Source of the DNA: Pseudomonadota bacterium
Lineage (GTDB): Bacteria > Pseudomonadota > Alphaproteobacteria > Rhizobiales > Rhizobiaceae
NCBI GenBank assembly: GCA_023399465.1
Contig: JAEWPB010000064.1
Span: forward strand, 1 to 18,965
DNA length: 18,965 bases
Direction of reading: 5' to 3'
Every line of letters starts with the position of its first letter. The stretch's first letter is position 1. The notes beneath the pieces are model-generated. The model was not told the DNA's origin. It worked only from the letters and a program-made list of their open reading frames with translations, and made no database searches. Of the stretch, positions 1 through 6,664 are shown in pieces. A program made the position numbers and the translations under genes.

Positions 1-41
1 TAACTTCTCATAAGAAAACGTGACCGCCAAAGTCTCGTTGA

Positions 42-59
42 AAACCGGTCTCCCGGTTT
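42..59 (+). repeat. Small hairpin, 7-bp stem
   Basis: Bases 42-48 (AAACCGG) are the exact reverse complement of 53-59 (CCGGTTT), with loop TCTC. The right arm ends in three T, so it resembles a weak terminator of something lying upstream of the window, but the T-tract is too short to be sure. Confidence 0.35.
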
Positions 60-147
60 CCGCGAGCGCCGCCGCCCACGTTTCTCTTTCTTCATCTCTA
101 TTCGATTGTCAAAAAACCGACGAACCGGAAGTCCGTCATCATTTCCA

Positions 148-166
148 TCGACCGGATCCCGGTCGA
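148..166. repeat. Hairpin, 8-bp perfect stem, 3-base loop
   Basis: TCGACCGG at 148-155 and CCGGTCGA at 159-166 are exact reverse complements around ATC. There is no T-tract, so it is not a clear intrinsic terminator. It could be an RNA structure or chance in GC-rich DNA. Confidence 0.4.
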
Positions 167-485
167 GCGACCAGCCTTGCGGCCGCTCCAGAAACTCTGT
201 CACGAGTTCGTCGGTCGCTTGCAGCGCCGCCGCCCTCGTTGGTGAAGCGGGTTCTAGATCCACCGCCCCGTGAAGTCAACACGCAAAGTCGGAAAAATTC
301 AAAAAAATATCAGGCACATCGCTCCAGCCCCAGGAAACCGGCAATTCTCGGCTTGGGTCCGGGGGCGACAACCCGTTCAGCACCATCAACGGGGTCCGGC
401 GACAATTGCCGGATTGCCGCCCGGCCCCTTCGCCGGCGTCAACTCCGCCCGTCCTTTCGCCATGGCGGCGCAGCCGGCGCTAGCT

Positions 486-542
486 TGATCGTGGCTTTAT
501 ATTCATGATACCTTATATGGCAAAATTTTGGAGCCACGATCA
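486..542 (+). promoter_or_regulatory. 11-bp inverted repeat spanning the ankyrin-gene start
   Basis: TGATCGTGGCT at 486-496 is the exact reverse complement of AGCCACGATCA at 532-542. The right arm covers part of the GGAG ribosome binding site (530-533), the spacer and the first base of the ATG at 542. The loop between the arms is AT-rich and could hold a promoter. If transcription starts upstream of 486, the mRNA could fold and hide the start; otherwise the arms could be a DNA operator. Either role is inference. Confidence 0.45.
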
Positions 543-1132
543 TGAAGCTCCTCACCACGTTTTTGCTCGGAATTTCATTCGCGGCGACGATCGCCACGGC
601 GGGGCCGTTGCATGACGCCGTCAAGGATGGCGATCCGTTACGCGCAACTCAGGCGATCGACAGCGGCGCGGATATTGCCGAACCCGATGGCGCGGGCGAA
701 CCGCCGCTGCTGATTGCAGCGCTCGCCGGGCGCAAGGATATCGTGGTGCTTCTTCTCGACAAGGGTGCCGATATCGAGGTTCGCAACAAGGGCGGCCTGA
801 CCGCACTGCATGCCGCCGCCTATGGCGGGCATCTCGATATCGTCGAACTGCTGGTCGCGAAAGGCGCCCTGATCAACGACGACAAGAACTTCTATCACAT
901 GTCACCGCTGCATGCCGCGGCGGAGGAAGGTCACGCCGATATCATCGCCTTCCTGCTTGCCAACAAGGCTGACATGGAGGCCAAGGAACGCAACGGCTAT
1001 ACGCCATTGACGCAGGCCGGATGGCGCTCCCATTGGGAGGCTGCCGAGGTGCTGTTGAAAGCCGGAGCTGTCTGCCAGCCCGTGGAAGTCGTTGGCGACT
1101 GGCTTTACGGCGAATGCATCAAGCGGAAATAG
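542..1132 (+). CDS. Exported ankyrin-repeat protein
   Basis: 196 aa. Residues 1-20 form a classical signal peptide (Lys2, hydrophobic core, Ala-Thr-Ala before Gly21), so the product is probably periplasmic. The rest is a chain of four to five ankyrin repeats, roughly residues 22-45 (degenerate), 46-80, 81-113, 114-147 and 148-179. Consensus pieces such as TALHAAAYGGHLDIVELL and SPLHAAAEEGHADIIAFLL are clear. Ankyrin repeats bind protein partners; the partner is unknown and no catalytic domain is attached. The start at 542 has GGAG at 530-533. The last 15 residues hold a Cys-Trp-Tyr-Cys patch that is not ankyrin-like. The YHS-domain gene follows 28 bases later on the same strand, so the two are probably cotranscribed and both act outside the cytoplasm. 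Confidence 0.85.
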   Translation: MKLLTTFLLGISFAATIATAGPLHDAVKDGDPLRATQAIDSGADIAEPDGAGEPPLLIAALAGRKDIVVLLLDKGADIEVRNKGGLTALHAAAYGGHLDIVELLVAKGALINDDKNFYHMSPLHAAAEEGHADIIAFLLANKADMEAKERNGYTPLTQAGWRSHWEAAEVLLKAGAVCQPVEVVGDWLYGECIKRK

Positions 1133-1160
1133 ACTTCCGGCTTCACTGGGAGGATCGATC

Positions 1161-1679
1161 ATGTTCAGTCGAAGAAGCTCCGCGCTTGCAGCAGCGATCA
1201 TCGCCGGTGTCGCGCTTCCCCTCGCGGCGGCCGGTACAGCGACGGCCGACGATCTCGTCAACACCGGCTATTTCGGCGATGTTGCGATCAAGGGCTATGA
1301 CCCGGTCGCCTACTTTACCGAAAGCAAGGCGATCAAGGGATCGCCGGCCTATTCGCATCACTGGCTCGGTGCCGAATGGCACTTCGCAAGCGCCGAAAAT
1401 CGCGATCTTTTCGTAGCCGATCCGGCAAGATATGCACCACAATATGGTGGGTATTGTGCCGACGGCGTTTCGTTCGGCACGGTCACGACCAATATCGATC
1501 CCCAGGCATGGCGCATCATCGATGGCAAGCTGTATCTGAGCTACGATCCCGGGGCAGCCGACGGTTTCGAAAAGAAGCCAAGCAAGGTCGTCGATTCGAA
1601 GAAGCACTGGTCCGAAGTTCAAAACACGCTGATGGCCGACAAGGTGCAAAAGGACTGGCAACATTCATCGGCTAAATGA
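1161..1679 (+). CDS. Exported YHS-domain protein
   Basis: 172 aa. I chose the ATG at 1161 over an in-frame one at 1092 because GGGAGG lies at 1148-1153 with good spacing, a signal peptide begins exactly there, and the longer frame would overlap the ankyrin gene. Residues 1-29 are the signal peptide (twin Arg at 4-5, Ala-rich core, cleavage near Ala29/Asp30). The mature part carries the YHS pattern: KGYDPVAYF, then GAEWHFASAENRDLFVADP, then YGGYCADGVSFG. YHS domains occur in metal-handling proteins and as stand-alone exported proteins in Proteobacteria; metal binding here is inference. Its stop lies 9 bases from the end of the converging cyclase gene, leaving no room for a terminator. Confidence 0.85.
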   Translation: MFSRRSSALAAAIIAGVALPLAAAGTATADDLVNTGYFGDVAIKGYDPVAYFTESKAIKGSPAYSHHWLGAEWHFASAENRDLFVADPARYAPQYGGYCADGVSFGTVTTNIDPQAWRIIDGKLYLSYDPGAADGFEKKPSKVVDSKKHWSEVQNTLMADKVQKDWQHSSAK

Positions 1680-1688
1680 TCGTCGTTG

Positions 1689-3896
1689 TTATGGGGCCAG
1701 CGAGAAGAACTTCAGCGCCTGCGGTGTGACGTGGACGTATCGTGCCTCCGCTTGTTCCTTGTCGATGTTTCGGTAGACCCGCCCGCATACCATGCGATCG
1801 AGGAAATAGCCTGCGTACCTCTCGCAGAGTTCGTTTCCCTGCAGTTCCACGGTGCCGGTGATGTTGGTGTTGGCGCTGCGGTAGGCCGTGTTTCCTGCCT
1901 TGTCGAAGAACTGCACGAAGGCCGTTCCGTTCTTGTGCTTTCCGACCCAGGTCTTGCCGCTGATCAGATCACGGAGCGCCTCTCCCCCTACCTGACGACC
2001 CTCATCGCCGACGAACCCGAACGGCCAGTCCGGAATTCCGGCATCGCGCAATCCTGCCAGATGATGCTGCAGGTCGTCGTCCCGCCAGTAATCGTAGAGA
2101 TAGCTGTAGTAGGTGAGATTGCTTTCGGGGAAGAGCGCCAGAAGGCTTGTTCGCTCGGCTGCGTCGCGAACCTGGTCTTTCTCCAAACCATAGGCCGCCG
2201 TCAGGAATTCGCGTGCGGCTTCCGCATTCGGAAGCGCGTTACGGGCTTCCTCCAGCAGGGGGATGGCGCGGCTGTTGTCGCGCGCCGTGTAGTAGACGAT
2301 GCCCGCCAGCAATCGAAAGCTCGGCGACGGGGTGGGGTCGAGGCGTAGCGCCCTTTCCATTTCAGTGACCGCCTTCTCGTGATCTCCCGTATGGGCCAGG
2401 ACAAGCGCCAGATTGCCCGATGCCTCGGCGCTGTTGGGTTGCAGTTCCACGGCGCGCTTTGCCGATTCACGCGCCTCCCCGTCCCGTCCGTCGACAAGCT
2501 GCAGCAATGCCAGGACGGTGTGGGCGCGGGCATTGTTCGGATCGAGCTTGAGTGCCTGTCCGGCGGCGTCATAGGCGATCTTGCGTGCCACCGCCGCCGA
2601 CCACAGAAAGTTGTAGTCGTTGCGCCAGACATCCACCGCGACGCGGGCGATCCCGGCATGCGCATCGGCAAAGCCGGGATCGAGATCGATCGCCCTTTGA
2701 TAATAGGACAGCGCCCGGCGATAGGTATCGACATCGCTGTAGGTGAGACCCTCATGTTCCGCCCTGATGTAGTAATCGTAGGCCTCGAGATTTTCGGTCG
2801 GCATGCGCTCGATCCGGTTGCGCTCGCCTTCGGTGAGTTCGACTTCGAGCGCGGTAATGATCTTGCCCGTGACGTCGTCCTGAACCGCGAACAGATCGGC
2901 ATACTGGCGGTCGTAGCGCTCGGCCCACATGGAAAGTCCCGTTAGCGCGTCAATGAGCTTGACGTTGATGCGCAGTCTCGGACCCGCGCGCTGCAGCGTA
3001 CCCTCGAGCACGTAGTGGACGCCGAGTTCAGCCGCCACGTCCTGGATACTGCCCACGTCCTTTCTCACGGCGAAGACCGAGTGCCTGCCAATGACGAAGA
3101 GACCCGACACTTTCGACAGTTCCGTGATGAGGTCGTCGGTCAAGCCTTCGGCCAGATGATCCTGTTTTGCATCACCGCTGACATTGATGAAGGGCAGCAC
3201 CGCCACCGAGGGCTTGTCTGGCAGCGGATAGGCGAAGCGTTCGATAAGCTGCGGCGCCCGGCTGAAATCCCAGATCGGCCGCCAATAGACGGCAGCACCG
3301 GCAAAAATCAGAAGCACGGCGATGACGGCGGCCGCGCGCCAGGGCCACCCTTTCAGCCGTATGGAGCGCGAGCGAGTGCCGCCTTCGCTATCGACCCGAT
3401 AGACGCGGATCGGCTCGGCGATGCCTTTTACCTTCTGCGGTCCCAGCGAGACGTAGTGAAGGTCCAGTTTCGTCTTGACCTGGTCATAGGTCGTGCCTGA
3501 TATCGCAATGCCGCCCGGTCTTGCCAGGGCCTGGATGCGAGCGGCGATGTTGACGCCATCACCATGAATGTCGTCGCCTTCGACCATGATGTCGCCAAGA
3601 TTGACCCCGATGCGAAACTCAAGCCGGGTCTCCGCCGGAACCGACGCATTTCGCAAAGCCATGTCGCGCTGGATTTCGATTGCGCACTGCAGTGCGTTGA
3701 CCACACTGTGAAATTCGACAAGCAGTCCATCGCCCATCGTCTTGATCAGCCGGCCGTGATGCTCAGCGATCTTGGGAGCGATGATCTCATTTATGTCGGC
3801 TTGAAAGTCGTGACGTGTAGCCTCTTCGTCGATCTGGCTCAGGCGGCTATATCCAGCGACGTCGGCGATCAGAATTGCAGCAAGACGACGCTCCAT
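1689..3896 (-). CDS. Class III adenylate cyclase with TolB-like region and TPRs
   Basis: 735 aa from the ATG at 3896, the start typical of the family (MERRLAAILIADVAGYSRL), with GAGG at 3903-3906. The frame stays open to 4214 but the extra residues look non-coding. Residues 5-165 form a class III cyclase domain. Metal-binding Asp12 and Asp56, Lys52 and Asp109 for adenine choice, and Asn116 and Arg120 of the transition state are all present, so it should be active and make cAMP. One membrane helix follows at about 187-205. Residues 225-370 resemble the TolB N-terminal-like region found in such cyclases (SVAVLPFINVSG, AEGLTDDLITELS). TPR repeats run from about 395 to 620, then a C-terminal part with a WVGKHKNGT segment that I cannot assign. 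Rhizobia carry many such cyclases; the signal sensed here is unknown. Confidence 0.9.
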   Translation of the reverse strand: MERRLAAILIADVAGYSRLSQIDEEATRHDFQADINEIIAPKIAEHHGRLIKTMGDGLLVEFHSVVNALQCAIEIQRDMALRNASVPAETRLEFRIGVNLGDIMVEGDDIHGDGVNIAARIQALARPGGIAISGTTYDQVKTKLDLHYVSLGPQKVKGIAEPIRVYRVDSEGGTRSRSIRLKGWPWRAAAVIAVLLIFAGAAVYWRPIWDFSRAPQLIERFAYPLPDKPSVAVLPFINVSGDAKQDHLAEGLTDDLITELSKVSGLFVIGRHSVFAVRKDVGSIQDVAAELGVHYVLEGTLQRAGPRLRINVKLIDALTGLSMWAERYDRQYADLFAVQDDVTGKIITALEVELTEGERNRIERMPTENLEAYDYYIRAEHEGLTYSDVDTYRRALSYYQRAIDLDPGFADAHAGIARVAVDVWRNDYNFLWSAAVARKIAYDAAGQALKLDPNNARAHTVLALLQLVDGRDGEARESAKRAVELQPNSAEASGNLALVLAHTGDHEKAVTEMERALRLDPTPSPSFRLLAGIVYYTARDNSRAIPLLEEARNALPNAEAAREFLTAAYGLEKDQVRDAAERTSLLALFPESNLTYYSYLYDYWRDDDLQHHLAGLRDAGIPDWPFGFVGDEGRQVGGEALRDLISGKTWVGKHKNGTAFVQFFDKAGNTAYRSANTNITGTVELQGNELCERYAGYFLDRMVCGRVYRNIDKEQAEARYVHVTPQALKFFSLAP

Positions 3897-4075
3897 TCCC
3901 TTCCTCGCGCGCACTGCAACGGTGATCCCCATCATAACGCAAGCGATCAGTCCAAGCCATGAGGTGAGGAAACAGTGGCGAGCAAGGGTTTGACTAGTCG
4001 CCCTCCCCTGCCACGGCGACCGAGGCTTTATTTGCAAACAAGTCGATGGGACCGACAACGACAGATTGCACCCAG

Positions 4076-4100
4076 AAAGCAAAGCAAAGCAAAGCGAAGC
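4076..4100. repeat. Pentanucleotide tandem repeat (AAAGC)x4 plus GAAGC
   Basis: Four perfect AAAGC units (4076-4095) are followed by one GAAGC variant (4096-4100). The tract lies between the zeta-paralogue stop and the cyclase start, about 180 bases upstream of the cyclase ATG. A change of one unit would shift spacing or, if the longer cyclase frame were used, the reading frame. Confidence 0.7.
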
Positions 4101-4128
4101 ACCATCGCGGCCCCGCCAGACCGCCCCC

Positions 4129-4455
4129 TCACTTCGGCTGAAGATTGCGGGCGATTTGAACCAATGCCACGTCGCTAGGATCTGCCGTTGCTTGTTTCCG
4201 GTTGCCGGCTTCAAGCCAGAACCTGCTCATGGCAGCCAGAATTTGTTCATCCGATTGAACCACGCCCGCTGCCTTGAAGTCATCGCGAACCTTGCCGAGC
4301 ACGTCATTACGGTCGATATCGAGCGCCCTCATGGCAAGGTCATCGGAGTAGGCCTTGGCTTCCTCGCCAGCCAACCCCAGCTTTTTGGCCGCCCAGAGGC
4401 CAAGGAGTTTGTTGCGTCCTGCAATTCGCAACACGTCCACGTGGGGGCTGTTCAT
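4129..4455 (-). CDS. DUF1476 / ATPase-inhibitor zeta-subunit paralogue, short N-terminus
   Basis: 108 aa. Residues 14-90 match the zeta subunit that inhibits F1-ATPase in alphaproteobacteria: RNKLLGLWAAKKLGLAGEEA, an acidic helix, then VLGKVRDDFKAAGV and a last helix. In the canonical protein, about 28 residues come before RNKLLGLWAA and include the N-terminal inhibitory segment (as I recall it, FDDREKAFENKFAHDEEL). Here only 13 unrelated residues precede Arg14. This is not a miscalled start: AGGAGA sits just upstream of the ATG, and the frame meets a stop at 4489-4491 with no start codon between. The C-terminus is about 15 residues longer than usual. It is therefore likely an accessory copy with changed or lost ATPase inhibition; that functional statement is inference. 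Confidence 0.8.
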   Translation of the reverse strand: MNSPHVDVLRIAGRNKLLGLWAAKKLGLAGEEAKAYSDDLAMRALDIDRNDVLGKVRDDFKAAGVVQSDEQILAAMSRFWLEAGNRKQATADPSDVALVQIARNLQPK

Positions 4456-4537
4456 CCGGGCTTCTCCTCTGCGCGCTAAATTAACATATTAGCACGCAAG
4501 GCGACACAATGTTCGTGCCCCATCCTCTTGACCGCTG

Positions 4538-4572
4538 AAAAACGACAGGCCCGATACTCTGACCGGGCCTGT
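4538..4572 (-). terminator. Intrinsic terminator of the His-rich protein gene
   Basis: ACAGGCCCG at 4545-4553 and CGGGCCTGT at 4564-4572 form a perfect 9-bp stem with a 10-base loop. On the minus strand the stem is followed within two bases by five T (4538-4542). It lies 29 bases after the stop of the gene at 4602-5018, separating it from the zeta paralogue. Confidence 0.85.
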
Positions 4573-4601
4573 GACGCTAGCCTGCTAGCCGCTCAAACGG
4601 A

Positions 4602-5018
4602 CTACACCATCTGCTCGAATGCGTGGACCCGATACTGGATGGCGGCGAAGTGGTCGGCGGGAATTGCCCCGCTGTTGCGGTCCGCAGCACTCACGGCTTC
4701 AGTGCGGATGCGGGCCTCGTCATTCTTCAATCTCGCATATTCATTGCTGCCGACACGGCCATTGATATGGTCGGCATCCAGGCGCTGATCATCGACGCGC
4801 AATTCGTGAAGAACTGTGGAGAGGCGGGACCCGCTTGCCGACGGGGCGATTTGATAGACGCCGTTGTGATCGGCACCATTGTCGCGAGCGGTCGACGGTG
4901 TATTGGCATGACCATGGTCGTTATCATGGTCATGGTGCCCGGAAGCGGCATAGGCACCGGTCGTGCCCACCGCGATGACAAACAAGCCGACAGCCAGATG
5001 AGATATGAGTGAGCGCAT
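4602..5018 (-). CDS. Small exported His/Asp-rich protein
   Basis: 138 aa of unknown function. I chose the ATG at 5018 because GGAG lies six bases upstream; longer in-frame starts (5030, or up to 5228) lack a site. Residues 1-23 form a signal peptide (MRSLIS, hydrophobic core, Ala-Tyr-Ala-Ala). The mature N-terminus is a His/Asp-rich stretch (GHHDHDNDHGHA), which looks able to bind divalent metals such as Ni, Zn or Cu. The second half (about 60-138) is helical and charged, with a pattern like that of small periplasmic proteins with paired helices (LHELRVDDQRLDADHINGRV, then NEYARLKNDEARIRTEA). It stands alone as a transcription unit, with a 5' hairpin at 5039-5061 and its own terminator. A metal-binding role is inferred from composition only. 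Confidence 0.75.
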   Translation of the reverse strand: MRSLISHLAVGLFVIAVGTTGAYAASGHHDHDNDHGHANTPSTARDNGADHNGVYQIAPSASGSRLSTVLHELRVDDQRLDADHINGRVGSNEYARLKNDEARIRTEAVSAADRNSGAIPADHFAAIQYRVHAFEQMV

Positions 5019-5038
5019 GGCAATCTCCATAACGCTGG

Positions 5039-5061
5039 GAGGCGACTGGGGAAATCGCCTC
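5039..5061 (-). promoter_or_regulatory. Inverted repeat upstream of the His-rich protein gene
   Basis: GAGGCGA at 5039-5045 and TCGCCTC at 5055-5061 are exact reverse complements around a 9-base loop, ending 20 bases upstream of the ATG at 5018. It could be a 5' untranslated hairpin or an operator; nothing distinguishes these. The rest of the gene-free region 5062-5580 shows one further strong hairpin at 5201-5242 and otherwise nothing I can name. Confidence 0.4.
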
Positions 5062-5200
5062 ATTGACATGAGCTGTATGGTTTCGTCGCGTCGCAACGAC
5101 AGCGTTGCCGGCGAAATCCAACTCGGCATCGATTCTACGAGCATGACCGGAATTCGATAGTTAATTAATGGTAATAAAAGCTGTGACCGTCGGGGCCTCC

Positions 5201-5242
5201 TCGCCCAATGGGCCGGCCCCCGCGGCACGGCCTATTGGGCGA
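5201..5242. repeat. Long hairpin, 15-bp stem with one mismatch
   Basis: TCGCCCAATGGGCCG at 5201-5215 pairs with CGGCCTATTGGGCGA at 5228-5242, with a single mismatch (G against T, a possible wobble in RNA) and a 12-base GC-rich loop. No T-tract follows on either strand, so it is not a standard intrinsic terminator. It lies in the gene-free region between the His-rich protein gene and the 97-aa hypothetical gene. It may be a structured RNA element, a protein site or a mobile repeat unit. Confidence 0.6.
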
Positions 5243-5580
5243 GATATGCTACATCGCCGGGCGCGAGCTTGGCGAAAACCTTGATCTCGTGCGGTTTTAG
5301 GAGGGGCTCAGCCGAAGTGGCGCAGACATTTCACATGCGGGAATTGCACGAAACCGGTTTTTGAAAAGTCGCGTCGAATCGTCGGTACGCGATTGAGGGT
5401 GGTGGTGCCCGTCCTTCCGCAATGAAGGCCCGGCGTATTGCTGCGATTGGTTCGGCGCGGAAATAAAGCAGAGCATAGCCGCAAGGCAAGCGCGTGTTCG
5501 GGCCAGGTTTTTTGCTCTGGCCTTGATTGCGGAGCTTCGGCTCATATCTGTCTCTCAAAGGCGCAAGCGCGAGGTCGGAT

Positions 5581-5874
5581 ATGACAGGCCTTACCCAGAC
5601 CCAGATTGTCAATCACTACTCGAGCGGTCACGCCTATGCTCACCGTTCGGCGGAAATCTCCGTTGGGAAAGGCGATCTTGGCACCGCATCAGAGTGGCAA
5701 CTGCTTCAGCGGAAATGGTTTCAGTACCGCGCGCGTGCCCTCGGCCTCGATGCAGCATGTCTCAGCACATTCAGCCTTAACGCTGACGATGAAGCCCACT
5801 TCGGTGGCGTGCACTATTCCATGGAACCGTCAGATGTGATCGGCGATCTTGGCGTAGAGAATTCGGGAGAGTGA
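5581..5874 (+). CDS. Hypothetical protein, 97 aa
   Basis: I do not recognise this protein. The ATG at 5581 has GAGG six bases upstream, and codon third positions look like the neighbours' genes, which supports real coding. The product is soluble, without a signal peptide or membrane segment. It has a Trp/Tyr/Arg-rich middle (residues 38-50, with WQLLQRKWFQYRARALG) and an acidic C-terminal third. It stands between a hairpin-containing gene-free region and the converging bdcR gene, so it is probably a single-gene unit. Frames on the opposite strand over the same region are less convincing. Confidence 0.55.
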   Translation: MTGLTQTQIVNHYSSGHAYAHRSAEISVGKGDLGTASEWQLLQRKWFQYRARALGLDAACLSTFSLNADDEAHFGGVHYSMEPSDVIGDLGVENSGE

Positions 5875-5902
5875 TCTCGACTGGTGGGATTTAGCCGTGA
5901 AT

Positions 5903-5922
5903 CGTCGTGCCGCGGAACGACG
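5903..5922. repeat. Weak hairpin between convergent genes
   Basis: CGTCGT at 5903-5908 pairs with ACGACG at 5917-5922 around an 8-base loop. It lies between the ends of the 97-aa hypothetical gene (+) and bdcR (-), where a two-way terminator would be expected, but there is no T-tract. Confidence 0.3.
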
Positions 5923-5985
5923 GCGTCTGCGACCCATCCGACCCCATCACAGACGGTTCATCAAGCTGCTCCTGCCCGGGAAGGA

Positions 5986-6591
5986 TCAGGGACCAGCCTT
6001 TGCGGGGAGTGCCAGCGCAAGGGCAGAGCCGGCCAGGCGCGCGCTTGCGAGCAGTTGATCCAGGTCGTGTCCGTTCCTCGCCTTGGTTGAAAGCCCGGAC
6101 ATCATCGTACTCACGAAAGCGGTGACCCGATCTGCATCCTCGGGATGTCTTGCTGCGACATAGTCGTGGATCACGCGCTCGGCAGCCCGGTTCAAGGCGC
6201 AGGCGGCTTCACGCGCCTCGGGGTCATTGCAGCGCGTGCCTTCAATCACCAGGCACCCGGTAGCGCCGGACAGGCCGGCGTATCGCCTTGCGGCATCCTC
6301 GAGCACATGGGTGAGCGCTTCGGCGACCGGACAATCGGGCCGCAGGATTTCAGCAATCGGAATGGCCCCGGTTTTCGTCCAGTGATCGAGCACGCGGGCG
6401 TAAAGGCCGGCCTTGCTGTTGAAAGCCGCATAGAAACTGGGCGGATTGATGCCGAGCGCCTGGGTTACATCGGCCACGCTGACCGCATCATATCCCCGCT
6501 CGTGGAAAAGTCCCTGGGCTACAGCCACCGCCTCCTGCGGATCGAAACGCCGGGGGCGTCCCCGGGGTCTGTCTTTTTTTGTATCGATCAC
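5986..6591 (-). CDS. bdcR: TetR-family repressor BdcR
   Basis: 201 aa from a GTG start at 6591. AAGGAG at 6599-6604, seven bases upstream, supports this over an ATG at 6624 that has no binding site and would sit in the operator. Residues 10-60 are a TetR helix-turn-helix domain: GRPRRFDP, then FHERGYDAVSVADVTQALGI, then NPPSFYAAFNSKAGLY. The remaining helical domain carries GCLVIEGT and MMSGLSTKARNGH, which match what I recall of E. coli BdcR along the whole length. BdcR represses the neighbouring bdcA, and the divergent arrangement with a 73-base shared control region is the same here. Its inducer is not known to me. Confidence 0.85.
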   Translation of the reverse strand: MIDTKKDRPRGRPRRFDPQEAVAVAQGLFHERGYDAVSVADVTQALGINPPSFYAAFNSKAGLYARVLDHWTKTGAIPIAEILRPDCPVAEALTHVLEDAARRYAGLSGATGCLVIEGTRCNDPEAREAACALNRAAERVIHDYVAARHPEDADRVTAFVSTMMSGLSTKARNGHDLDQLLASARLAGSALALALPAKAGP

Positions 6592-6623
6592 TACAAAACT
6601 CCTTGACCTTGCTTGATTTGGCA

Positions 6624-6645
6624 TTATGTAGCGGATGTTACATTA
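6624..6645. promoter_or_regulatory. bdcR/bdcA control region, candidate operator
   Basis: An imperfect palindrome is centred near 6634-6635: ATGTA (6626-6630) and TACAT (6639-6643) are exact inverse arms eight bases apart, with extra symmetric matches at 6624/6645 and 6632/6637. It lies in the middle of the gap between the divergent starts. A possible -35 (TTGACC, 6603-6608) for bdcA lies upstream of the palindrome. This is the natural site for the TetR-type repressor; the exact boundaries are inference. Confidence 0.5.
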
Positions 6646-6664
6646 AATCACAAGGAGTAGCCGT

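Larger units (their letters stand above)
1..541. other. Gene-free stretch with short hairpins
   Basis: I see no convincing gene here. Open frames exist on both strands (for example 20-508 on +), but their products are rich in Ser, Arg, Pro and Ala, have no recognisable domain, and no good ribosome binding site precedes them. The stretch holds A-rich patches near 290-320, a 7-bp hairpin with a 4-base loop at 42-59 and an 8-bp hairpin at 148-166. It may be an untranslated or decayed region; its function is unknown. Confidence 0.5.

Noticed and set aside
20..508. 162-aa open frame on + at the left edge
   Set aside because: No ribosome binding site, no domain, low-complexity Ser/Arg/Pro/Ala composition; GC-rich DNA gives such frames by chance.
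3897..4214. N-terminal extension of the cyclase
   Set aside because: The frame is open, but the extra residues lack family resemblance, would overlap the neighbouring gene, and the ATG at 3896 has both a binding site and the conserved family start.
5208..5300. 30-codon open frame starting inside the 5201-5242 hairpin
   Set aside because: Too short, no ribosome binding site, and it lies in the stem of a strong hairpin.
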